Part shown: in pieces, positions 18,281 through 25,560 of the stretch
Position numbering within the stretch: the first letter of the stretch is position 1
Layout of the letters: each line of letters opens with the position of its first letter
The notes under the pieces: generated by a model
Seen by the model: the letters and a program-made list of their open reading frames with translations, nothing else
Databases searched by the model: none
Told to the model about the DNA's origin: nothing
Assembly: GCF_013260645.1 (NCBI RefSeq)
Contig: NZ_CP053921.1
Coordinates: 1,178,001-1,242,000, forward strand
Reading direction: 5' to 3'
Source: Erythrobacter mangrovi
GTDB lineage: Bacteria; Pseudomonadota; Alphaproteobacteria; Sphingomonadales; Sphingomonadaceae
Length of the DNA stretch: 64,000 nucleotides
Position numbers and translations under genes: made by a program

Positions 18281-20755
18281 ATGGAAAGCCTTACGGTCCC
18301 ACCTGAAATCGACGCCTGGTTCGCCGGGCGTGGGTGGCGTGTTCGGCGGCATCAGGCGGATATGCTCGCTGCCAGCGATGCTGGGCGGCATGCGCTGCTT
18401 GTCGCGGATACTGGGGCAGGCAAGACCCTTGCGGGCTTCCTGCCGACGCTGGCCGATTTCACCCCGTCGCGATTGGGCGGCAGCGAACTGCCCGAAGGAC
18501 TGCACACGCTCTATGTCTCGCCCCTGAAGGCGCTGGCGCATGATGTGCAGCGTAATTTGCTTGCCCCGGTCGAGGAAATGGGGCTGCCGATCCGGATCGA
18601 GACGCGCAGCGGGGATACGCCGTCCGAACGCAAGAAGCGCCAGCGCACGCGCCCGCCGCATGTCCTGCTGACCACGCCCGAAAGCCTCTCGCTGCTGTTG
18701 TCCTATCCCGACAGCTTCGAACTGTTCCGTGGCCTGAAGCGTATCGTCATCGACGAGGTTCACGCCTTTGCCACCGGGAAGCGCGGCGACCTGTTGGCAT
18801 TGGCACTTTCGCGCCTGCAAGCGATCGCGCCGGACATGCGCCGAGTGGCGCTATCCGCCACCCTCGCCAATCCCGAGGGGTTTCGCGAATGGCTCGCGCC
18901 GTGGGACGAAATCGATGCGGTCGAGTTGGTCGAAGGCGAAGTAGGTGCTGCGGCCGAGGTCGAAATCCTGTTGCCCGAGGAGGAGCGCGTCCCCTGGGGC
19001 GGGCATGCCGCGACCTGGGCGATCCCGCAACTCTATGACCAAATCTGCGCCAACCGCACCACGCTGATCTTCACCAACACGCGTTTCCTGGCGGAGTACA
19101 TCTTCCAGAACCTATGGGATGTGAACGAGAGCAATCTGCCCATCGGTATCCATCACGGATCGCTGAGCAAGGAGGCCAGGCGCAAAGTGGAAGGCGCCAT
19201 GGCACGGGGAGAACTTCGTGCCCTGGTGGCGACCGCCAGCCTTGATCTGGGCGTCGACTGGGGTGACATCGACTTGGTGGTCCAGATGGGGGCACCCAAG
19301 GGCTCATCGCGTCTGCTCCAGCGCATCGGCCGCGCCAACCACCGACTCGACCAGCCGAGCCGGGCCTTGCTGGTGCCGGGGAACCGCTTCGAATTCCTGG
19401 AGGCGACCGCCGCCAAGGAGGCGGTCGACGAGGGCGAGCGGGACGGTGAAGATTTCCGCCCCGGCGGCCTCGATGTGCTGGCCCAGCATGTGATGGCCTG
19501 CGCCTGCGCCGGGCCATTCCACGAGGATGCTTTGCTGGGCGAAGTGCGATCGAGCCTTGCCTATGCGTGGGTCGATGCCGTGGCATGGGAGCGCGTGCTC
19601 TCCTTCGTCGCCACCGGCGGCTATGCGCTCAAGGCCTATGACAAGTTCAAGCGCATCATCCGCGGCCGTGACGGCGTTTGGCGGCTGACACATCCGGAAC
19701 AGGCGCATCGGCACCGGATGAATGCGGGGATCATCATCGATTCCGAAATGCTCGATGTGCGCATTAACGCCGGGCGGGGGCGTGGTGGACGCAGCTTGGG
19801 CAAGGTCGAGGAGCGCTTCGCCGCTGCGCTCAGCCCGGGGGACACCTTCACCTTTGCCGGGATGAGCCTCGAAGTGATCAAGGTGCAGGACATGGAGGTG
19901 GTGGTGAAGGCCGCCAAGGCCAGTGCCATGATCCCGAGCTATGGCGGGGCGCGCATGCCCCTGACCACGCACCTTGCAGAGCGTGTGCGCGCCATGCTGG
20001 TCGATCGCGCAGGATGGGCCCGATTTCCCGATGATGTGCGCGAATGGCTCGAGGTCCAGGATTGGCGTTCGCAGATGCCTGGGCCGGGGGATCTGCTGGT
20101 CGAAAGCTTCCCGCATGCCAAGCGCCACTACAGCGTCTATTACACCTTCGAAGGGTGGAACGCGAACCAGAGCCTCGGCATGCTGATCACCAGGCGGATG
20201 GAAGATCGCGGGCTGATGCCGGGCGGCTTCGTCGCCAATGACTACAGCCTGGCCGTATGGGGCCTGAAGCCGGTCGCGGATTATCGCCCGCTCTTATCGC
20301 CTGACATCCTGCAGGATGAGTTCGTCGAATGGCTGCAGAACTCGCACCTGCTGCGCCGAGCATTCCGTGAGGTCGCGGTGATCGGCGGGCTTGTCGAACG
20401 CCAGCATCCGGGCAAGCGCAAGACGGGCAAGCAGGTCACTTTTTCGACCGACCTGATCTACGATGTCCTGCGCAAGTATGAGCCCGATCACGTGCTGCTC
20501 GAGGCGGCCTGGGCGGATGCCCGGAACCGGTTGACTGATATCGGGCGCCTCACGAGCCTGCTCGAACGCTCGGCCGAGCAACTCGTTCATGTCGAACTTG
20601 ATAGGGTTAGCCCGCTGGCGGTGCCGGTCATGGTGATGATTGGGCGCGAAGCAACCCCGCAGGGTTCTGTCGACGATGAACTGTTGCTCGAGGCCGAGAC
20701 CCTTGCGGGTGCTGCTATGTGGGTCGACGAACCGGCAGAGCGAGACCTTGGCTAA
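18281..20755 (+). CDS. Lhr-type (ligase-associated) DEXH-box helicase
   Basis: 824 residues from ATG 18281 (an in-frame ATG at 18248 would add 11). Superfamily 2 core: Walker A ADTGAGKT (42-49), DEVH at 158-161, SATLANPEGF, and the helicase C region with HHGSLSKEARRKVE and LQRIGRANHR, followed by the Lhr winged-helix and C-terminal domains. In many bacteria this protein is encoded with an ATP-dependent DNA ligase and PdeM endonuclease as a DNA-damage set. Here neither partner is adjacent. The 3' end overlaps convergent exbD by 4 bases. Confidence 0.92.
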   Translation: MESLTVPPEIDAWFAGRGWRVRRHQADMLAASDAGRHALLVADTGAGKTLAGFLPTLADFTPSRLGGSELPEGLHTLYVSPLKALAHDVQRNLLAPVEEMGLPIRIETRSGDTPSERKKRQRTRPPHVLLTTPESLSLLLSYPDSFELFRGLKRIVIDEVHAFATGKRGDLLALALSRLQAIAPDMRRVALSATLANPEGFREWLAPWDEIDAVELVEGEVGAAAEVEILLPEEERVPWGGHAATWAIPQLYDQICANRTTLIFTNTRFLAEYIFQNLWDVNESNLPIGIHHGSLSKEARRKVEGAMARGELRALVATASLDLGVDWGDIDLVVQMGAPKGSSRLLQRIGRANHRLDQPSRALLVPGNRFEFLEATAAKEAVDEGERDGEDFRPGGLDVLAQHVMACACAGPFHEDALLGEVRSSLAYAWVDAVAWERVLSFVATGGYALKAYDKFKRIIRGRDGVWRLTHPEQAHRHRMNAGIIIDSEMLDVRINAGRGRGGRSLGKVEERFAAALSPGDTFTFAGMSLEVIKVQDMEVVVKAAKASAMIPSYGGARMPLTTHLAERVRAMLVDRAGWARFPDDVREWLEVQDWRSQMPGPGDLLVESFPHAKRHYSVYYTFEGWNANQSLGMLITRRMEDRGLMPGGFVANDYSLAVWGLKPVADYRPLLSPDILQDEFVEWLQNSHLLRRAFREVAVIGGLVERQHPGKRKTGKQVTFSTDLIYDVLRKYEPDHVLLEAAWADARNRLTDIGRLTSLLERSAEQLVHVELDRVSPLAVPVMVMIGREATPQGSVDDELLLEAETLAGAAMWVDEPAERDLG

Positions 20756-21180
20756 TCGGCACCGAAGGTTCGGTATTTCTCGTTGCCGACGAAGGCGAAT
20801 TTCTCGACGCCCGAGTCCTTGATCAGGGCGATCGTCTTTGAGGAGCGATCGTAGCTGGCCAGGGGATCGGGCTCGAAGCGGACGACAGGTTGTTCGGCCA
20901 TATTAGCAGCGGTCGCCAGCTGGTTGAGCAATGCTTGGCGGTCGAGCTCCTGCCCGTTCCAATAGAGCCGATCCTGCGCGTCGATATGGACCGTATTGGT
21001 TGCCTGGATGGTGAAGGTGCCAGTGCCATTGGGCAGGGGAATGGCCAGCGAGTGCGTAGCGATCGGGATGACCATGATGAACATGATCAGCAGCACCAGC
21101 ATCACATCGATCAGCGGGGTGATGTTCATCTCGGACATGGGACGCGCCATCGAAGCGCTGCGGCGGTGGGTATAAGGCAT
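20752..21180 (-). CDS. exbD: ExbD/TolR-type biopolymer transport protein (third paralogue)
   Basis: 142 residues. One N-terminal membrane helix in ITPLIDVMLVLLIMFIMVIP carries the essential Asp of ExbD/TolR, and the periplasmic domain has the TolR/ExbD fold (ends KFAFVGNEKYRTFG). Couples proton flow through ExbB to TonB. It closely resembles the next upstream ExbD, even at the C-terminus (FVGNERYRVFG), so the pair arose by duplication. It lies behind a terminator with its own GAGGGAG site and an operator-like palindrome. Confidence 0.92.
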   Translation of the reverse strand: MPYTHRRSASMARPMSEMNITPLIDVMLVLLIMFIMVIPIATHSLAIPLPNGTGTFTIQATNTVHIDAQDRLYWNGQELDRQALLNQLATAANMAEQPVVRFEPDPLASYDRSSKTIALIKDSGVEKFAFVGNEKYRTFGAD

Positions 21181-21197
21181 GGCGACTCCCTCTTTCT

Positions 21198-21214
21198 ATG
21201 TCATGACATAACAT
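21198..21214 (-). promoter_or_regulatory. FUR-family (Zur-like) operator candidate before the third exbD
   Basis: On the minus strand the site reads ATGTTATGTCATGACAT, an imperfect 8-1-8 dyad that also contains a perfect 14-bp palindrome (21197-21210). It agrees with the classical Zur box pattern (ATGTTATA-N-TATAACAT) at 13 of the 16 defined positions. It sits 18-34 bases upstream of the exbD start, where a bound repressor would block transcription start. Identity of the regulator is inference. Confidence 0.5.
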
Positions 21215-21262
21215 CACATTATTCTGATCGATGCAAGGGGAGTTGGCGTTGTTCTTGAACGC

Positions 21263-21289
21263 AAAAAGGGGCGGATCGCTCCGCCCCTT
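21263..21289 (-). terminator. Rho-independent terminator after tonB-exbB-exbD-exbD
   Basis: Ten-bp stem AAGGGGCGGA / TCCGCCCCTT with a GCGA tetraloop on the minus strand, followed by TTT. It is 37 bases past the stop of the second exbD and ends the main TonB operon before the third exbD. Confidence 0.88.
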
Positions 21290-21325
21290 CTCTTACCTTG
21301 TTCCGATCTAACGGACTTGGGAAGT

Positions 21326-21757
21326 TTAATTCCCGAAGACGCGGTAGCGTTCGTTGCCGACGAAACCGAACTTGGTCACGCCGCTGCCCTTGATGATCTG
21401 CAGAACCTTGGCTGCCAGATCGTAACTGGCGAGCTGTTCGGGTTCGAACTGCAGCTCGGGCTCTGGATCGATGTTCTTCGACTCTTCCAGCAGCGTACGC
21501 AGCTGGCCCGTGTCGATCGGTTCCCCGTTCCAGAGAATCTGATTGTCCACGGTCAGCACCAGCTTGTTCTTGATCGGCTCGACAATCACGTCGGGCGGAA
21601 CTGGGTTCGGCTGGGGCAGGTCGATGTCGACCGAGTGTGTCGCGACCGGAATCGTGATGATGAACATGATAAGGAGAACGAGCAGGACGTCGATCAACGG
21701 CGTCATGTTCATTTCCATCATCGGCGCGCCATCATCCTTGCCGCCTGACATTGCCAT
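21326..21757 (-). CDS. exbD: ExbD/TolR-type biopolymer transport protein (second paralogue)
   Basis: 143 residues. MNMTPLIDVLLVLLIMFIITIP is the single membrane helix with the conserved Asp; the periplasmic part is typical ExbD (LVLTVDNQILWNG, FVGNERYRVFG). Works with ExbB and TonB in energising outer-membrane receptors. Close relative of the third exbD and more distant from the first. Ribosome site GGGAG upstream; 39 bases after the first exbD in the same direction. Confidence 0.93.
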   Translation of the reverse strand: MAMSGGKDDGAPMMEMNMTPLIDVLLVLLIMFIITIPVATHSVDIDLPQPNPVPPDVIVEPIKNKLVLTVDNQILWNGEPIDTGQLRTLLEESKNIDPEPELQFEPEQLASYDLAAKVLQIIKGSGVTKFGFVGNERYRVFGN

Positions 21758-21796
21758 AGTGGGTTACTCCCTAATCTGCTCTGTCGAACCGGTCGG

Positions 21797-22327
21797 TCAA
21801 CCGTTGGGGTCGACCGGGTTCGAGATGAAGCCGACGGTGGGATAGCCCGCCGCCTGGACGTTGTAGATCGCGCCAGCCACGCAGCCCCAGGGTGCATTCA
21901 CGTCGCCACGGATGTGTACCTGCGGGATCTTATCCGGGTCTTCCATGATCGCCTCGGGGCCGCCGGCGCGCTGCACGATGGCATCGAGACGCTCGAAAGC
22001 CCTGTCGTAGAGTTCTTCCGACGAAACCGCGGTGATGTTGTTGAAGTAGACCCGGCACTCGCCGTTACGGGACGCGCCTTCAAAGCCCGGCTCGCCGGCG
22101 CTACGGCCGGACTCGTCGGTGGTGCTAACGGTCAGGAGGAGGTTCTCGACCTTGTCCTTCGATTCGACCGATTCGAAAACCGGAATTTCCAGCTTCTCGA
22201 TCGTCTGGATCGCGACCGGGACTGCGATGAGGAAGATGATGAGGAGCACCAGCATCACGTCCACGAGTGGAGTGGTGTTGATGTCCGACATCGGCGTGTC
22301 GCCGCCACCTCCTGTCGAAATCGCCAT
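21797..22327 (-). CDS. exbD: ExbD/TolR-type biopolymer transport protein (first paralogue, with insertion)
   Basis: 176 residues, longer than the other two ExbDs. Membrane helix TTPLVDVMLVLLIIFLIAVP with the key Asp. The periplasmic domain has an insertion around residues 75-120 (NGECRVYFNNITAVSS, then a helical segment) and two cysteines that could form a disulfide. The last part GAIYNVQAAGYPTVGFIS keeps the ExbD fold. It follows exbB with an 80-base gap that contains a 9-bp hairpin. Probably a partner of a different receptor class or stoichiometry (inference). Confidence 0.92.
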   Translation of the reverse strand: MAISTGGGGDTPMSDINTTPLVDVMLVLLIIFLIAVPVAIQTIEKLEIPVFESVESKDKVENLLLTVSTTDESGRSAGEPGFEGASRNGECRVYFNNITAVSSEELYDRAFERLDAIVQRAGGPEAIMEDPDKIPQVHIRGDVNAPWGCVAGAIYNVQAAGYPTVGFISNPVDPNG

Positions 22328-22375
22328 AGTTTAAATCCTATTTGCGCTAAGTTCTATTGTGCGAAGCATTTCGAC

Positions 22376-22398
22376 GGGGGTCGGACCAGCCGACCCCC
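22376..22398 (-). other. Intercistronic hairpin between exbB and exbD
   Basis: A perfect 9-bp stem GGGGGTCGG / CCGACCCCC with a 5-base loop lies just after the exbB stop. There is no T-run on the minus strand, so it is not a normal terminator. It may stabilise the tonB-exbB mRNA 3' end and help make more ExbB than ExbD, as the complex requires. Confidence 0.5.
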
Positions 22399-22406
22399 GG
22401 GAAACA

Positions 22407-23165
22407 TCAGCGCTTCGGAGCAGCTGCGGTGGTTGCAGCGGGCCTGGCCGTAGCGGCCGGAACGGCAGGCTTTACGGCGCCGTTCGAGTTGATGTTGGCG
22501 AGCAGGTCGGTCGAGAAGGCGCTCAGCATTTCGGCGATGCGCTTGTTGCGGCCCTGCAGCCAGTTGTAGGCGAACACCGCCGGCACGGCAACGAGCAGGC
22601 CGATGGCGGTCATGATCAGAGCTTCACCGACGGGCCCTGCGACCTTGTCAATCGAGGCCGAACCGGCGAGGCCGATGTTGATCAGCGCGCGGTAGATACC
22701 GATAACCGTACCGAGCAGGCCGACGAATGGAGCGGTCGCACCGACGGTCGCGAGGAACGGCAAGCCGCTCGCAAGCTTGGAGTTGATGGTGTCTTCCGAA
22801 CGGGCCAGCGAGCCGTGCAGCCAGTCATGGGCTTCCAGCTTGTCGGTCATCTTGGCGTGCTGGTCTTCGGCGGCGAGAGCGTCGTCGACGAGCTGGCGCC
22901 AGGCGCTGTTCTTGTCGAGCTTGGCAGCGCCTTCCTTGATGGTGGCGGCTTTCCAGAAATTGGTGCGCACGCCGGCGTACTGCGACATCACCTTGCGCTG
23001 TTCGAACAGCTTGGTGAACAGGATGTAGAACGAACCAACCGACATGATCACCAGGATGGTGAAGATCGACCAGGCGATGATACCGCCCTGTTCCATGGCT
23101 TCCATGAAACCGAACGAGGCCTGCGGGGCAGCGTCACCGGCGGAGGCGAGAATGTTAAAGATCAT
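22407..23165 (-). CDS. exbB: ExbB/TolQ-type proton channel protein
   Basis: 252 residues. Three membrane helices: an N-terminal one (GGIIAWSIFTILVIMSVGSF) and two in the MotA/TolQ/ExbB domain (FLATVGATAPFVGLLGTVIGIYRAL and ALIMTAIGLLVAVPAVFAYNWL). The pore Thr/Glu pattern of the family is in the G-T-V-I-G-I and A-L-I-M-T-A-I-G segments. Forms a pentamer around ExbD. The C-terminal tail is Ala/Pro rich. Between tonB (52-base gap) and the first exbD. Confidence 0.95.
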   Translation of the reverse strand: MIFNILASAGDAAPQASFGFMEAMEQGGIIAWSIFTILVIMSVGSFYILFTKLFEQRKVMSQYAGVRTNFWKAATIKEGAAKLDKNSAWRQLVDDALAAEDQHAKMTDKLEAHDWLHGSLARSEDTINSKLASGLPFLATVGATAPFVGLLGTVIGIYRALINIGLAGSASIDKVAGPVGEALIMTAIGLLVAVPAVFAYNWLQGRNKRIAEMLSAFSTDLLANINSNGAVKPAVPAATARPAATTAAAPKR

Positions 23166-23217
23166 AGCGAGTTATCCTCTTGCGTAGTTAGGTTCCGCCG
23201 CGCGGGCGGGAATTGGG

Positions 23218-23874
23218 TTAGTTGAGCTGGTAGACGATTGTGGTCGCCCAGCTGTCCGAAATCGGATTGCCTGCGGTATCCTGGGCGGGATTGAACCGCG
23301 CATAGCGGGTCATGCCGTCGCATGCTGCACCGTCGAGGTCGGCGGAGCCGCTCGATCGGGTAACACTGCAGGCGGCAACCTTGCCGTCGGGCCCGACGGT
23401 CACACGCACGCCCACCGAACCTTCGATGCCTTCGCGCTCGGCGCGACGCGGATAGTTCGCCTGAATGCGGCTGGCCCAGCCACTCTGGCCCTTGGGCGTA
23501 GCACTGCGAGCCTTCGACGGAGCCGGCGGCGGAGCCGGCGGAGCTGGCGGCGGAATCGTCAATGCAGGCGGAGCTGGCGGCGGAATCGTCGTCTGCGTCC
23601 GAATCGGTGGTGGAGCCGGTGCGATGTTGATCGGCGGCGGCGGCGCAACCGGCGGCGGCGGTGCAGTGTCCGGCTCCGGCGGCGGCGGTTCGTCCTCCGG
23701 TTCCGGCGGCGGTGGTTCTTCGATATCGATCGTGGTCACGCGCTCGATCATCTTCGTGGCCGCCTCATAGGCGAGGCCGGTGATCAGCGCATAACCGAGA
23801 GCAATATGGATGAGGGCAACAATGATGATCGCGACAACGCGATTGCCGCTCATCTGTTGGTCAGCATAAGCCAT
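23218..23874 (-). CDS. tonB: TonB energy transducer
   Basis: 218 residues. N-terminal anchor helix VVAIIIVALIHIALGYALI contains the SxxxH-like His; a long Pro/Glu then Pro/Ala hinge (about 50-115) spans the periplasm; the C-terminal TonB_C domain (SRIQANYPRRAEREGIEGSVGVRVTVGPDGKV) contacts receptor TonB boxes. Leads the operon tonB-exbB-exbD-exbD. A 9-bp inverted repeat lies about 80 bases upstream. Confidence 0.95.
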   Translation of the reverse strand: MAYADQQMSGNRVVAIIIVALIHIALGYALITGLAYEAATKMIERVTTIDIEEPPPPEPEDEPPPPEPDTAPPPPVAPPPPINIAPAPPPIRTQTTIPPPAPPALTIPPPAPPAPPPAPSKARSATPKGQSGWASRIQANYPRRAEREGIEGSVGVRVTVGPDGKVAACSVTRSSGSADLDGAACDGMTRYARFNPAQDTAGNPISDSWATTIVYQLN

Positions 23875-24242
23875 TCGGTCGCTTCACTCCATCGGTCGTC
23901 CCGGCAGTCACCGGGATCGATAAGACTGCCAGCCGGGGGTTAGGGGCCCCTCGGTTGCAGCCAAGCTTAACTTCAGAACGTCGCTGCAACCCTTATGCTA
24001 CGACGACGCAGGAGACCCGAAGTTCCCGACAGAACCCCAAGACCTCTCCCCCAAGCAATATTGTATCATAGCCTGGGCCCGGCCCGACCCTTTAGCTACG
24101 ATGCCGGACCTCCGCAATCGCTTTGTCGGTTAACCGCGGATTCAGTGGCTGGGGGAGAAACCTGTCAAATCGTCGCTATACTGCCGCTGTCCGGTCGAAT
24201 CGGATCACGGTTTGAACAGACTCCAGCTTCGAAAAGAGTGAC
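23875..24242. other. Non-coding divergent region between tonB and the secreted hypothetical
   Basis: 368 bases without a credible gene; short frames here lack coding character. It must hold promoters for both directions. The clearest structure is the inverted repeat GGTTGCAGC (23953-23961) / GCTGCAACC (23983-23991), arms 30 bases apart centre to centre, next to the tonB side. Otherwise nothing recognisable. Confidence 0.6.
23953..23991 (-). promoter_or_regulatory. Inverted-repeat operator candidate upstream of tonB
   Basis: Perfect 9-bp arms GGTTGCAGC and GCTGCAACC separated by 21 bases, centre-to-centre 30 bases (about three helical turns). Spacing favours a dimeric or tetrameric DNA-binding protein over an RNA terminator. 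Located 79-117 bases upstream of the tonB start. Regulator unknown. Confidence 0.4.
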
Positions 24243-25076
24243 ATGCCCATCATCCGCCATCTCCTGCCCGCCGCCCTTGCCCTAAGCATCTGCACTTCCA
24301 CGGGAGTAACGGCGCAGGACGTGGCTGGACCCGCGCTGACTTATGCCGATCTCGTGGCGCTGGCCGATGGCACGCCCCTGGTGGTCAAGGCGCAGGTCCG
24401 CAGCCAGGTTCCCGTGGGGCCGGAGCGGTCTCCCGGGCTCGCACCGGGCCATGTGCGCCTTTACATAGAGGCGAGGACAACCGCGCTAATCGCCGGTTCG
24501 GTGCCCGTCGGCGAATCGCTTGCCTACCTCGTCGACGTCCCGCTCGATCCGAAGGGCAAGCCGCCGAAGCTCAAGAAGGCCGAAGTCGTCCTCTTCGCTC
24601 GGCCCGTCAGGGGCCGTCCCGGCCAGCTCCAGTTGATCAAGCCCGATGCCCAGTTACCCTATTCGCCCGAGTTCGAGGCGCGTTTGCGACCGATCCTCGC
24701 CGCGCTGGTAGCGCCTGATGCGCCACCCCGCGTGACAGGAGTCCGCGATGCGCTGGCGGTCGAAGGCACGCTGGTCGGCGAATCGGAGACCCAGCTCTTC
24801 CTCGATACTGAGAATGATGGTCCGGTTTCGGTGACCGTGGTCCGCCGCCCCAACCAGGCCTCGCGCTGGGGCGTCTCCTGGTCCGAGATCGTCGACCAGG
24901 CCGCCCGTCCGCCGCAGCGCGGAACGCTGGCGTGGTATCGCCTCGCCTGCGCCCTTCCCGAACGATTGCCGTCGCAGGCCAACCTGTCGCGGGATGCGCG
25001 CGCGCGCTCGCTTGCCGCACAGGACTATGCCTTCGTGATCCAGCAGCTGGGTCCGTGCGAGCGCACGCGCGATTGA
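24243..25076 (+). CDS. Exported protein of unknown function
   Basis: 277 residues. A clear Sec signal peptide (LLPAALALSICTSTGVTAQ) with likely cleavage after TAQ. The mature part has no motif I recognise; it is mixed alpha/beta with a Lys-Pro rich stretch (DPKGKPPKLKK) and one C-terminal Cys pair (ACALPE, GPCERT) that might bond. Comparable proteins of this size occur as conserved hypotheticals in Erythrobacteraceae, from memory and not checked. Divergent from tonB; a thioesterase gene follows after 70 bases. Confidence 0.8.
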   Translation: MPIIRHLLPAALALSICTSTGVTAQDVAGPALTYADLVALADGTPLVVKAQVRSQVPVGPERSPGLAPGHVRLYIEARTTALIAGSVPVGESLAYLVDVPLDPKGKPPKLKKAEVVLFARPVRGRPGQLQLIKPDAQLPYSPEFEARLRPILAALVAPDAPPRVTGVRDALAVEGTLVGESETQLFLDTENDGPVSVTVVRRPNQASRWGVSWSEIVDQAARPPQRGTLAWYRLACALPERLPSQANLSRDARARSLAAQDYAFVIQQLGPCERTRD

Positions 25077-25146
25077 CAGCCTCGGCTTGGCGGGCGCCAA
25101 GACAAACTGGTTCCCACCTCCCGCTAGGCTGCGCTAGGGCGCGGCG

Positions 25147-25560
25147 ATGAAGCCGTTCAGCCATATATTCCGCGTTCGCTATGCCGAAGTCGACCCGCAG
25201 GCAGTCGTGTTCAATTCGCGTTATCTTGAATACGCCGATGTGATCGTCACCGAATATTACCGCGATTGCCGGTCGCGCGGCATGCCCGCCGACATGGAGT
25301 TCCACGTTCGCCGGGCCGAAGTCGACTATATCGTCCCTATCCGGCTCGATGAGCTGATCGAGGGCCACCTCACCGTCACGCGCATCGGTAATTCGAGCGT
25401 GGAGAAGCGCATTACGCTGCATGGCGAGGATGGATCGCTCCGCGCGGAAATCGTGCTGGCCGTGGTCCACGTCGATCTGACGAGCGGCAAACCCGTTCGT
25501 GTCCCGGACGATGTTCGCGCTGCCTTCGGCTTCCCAGTGGAGGAGGAAGCCCATGGCTGA
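25147..25560 (+). CDS. Acyl-CoA thioesterase of the 4HBT (hot-dog) family
   Basis: 137 residues. The N-terminal FRVRYAEVDPQAVVFNSRYLEYAD carries the catalytic Asp of the 4-hydroxybenzoyl-CoA thioesterase/YbgC group, here with Q-A-V-V in place of the usual GVVYH pattern. The hot-dog core continues through RRAEVDYIVPIRLDE. Probably hydrolyses short or aromatic acyl-CoA. It overlaps homoserine dehydrogenase by 8 bases; no functional link is evident. Confidence 0.88.
   Translation: MKPFSHIFRVRYAEVDPQAVVFNSRYLEYADVIVTEYYRDCRSRGMPADMEFHVRRAEVDYIVPIRLDELIEGHLTVTRIGNSSVEKRITLHGEDGSLRAEIVLAVVHVDLTSGKPVRVPDDVRAAFGFPVEEEAHG

Noticed and set aside
23995..24285. 96-residue plus-strand frame before the exported hypothetical
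   Set aside because: Overlaps the real start region, no motif and no ribosome site.
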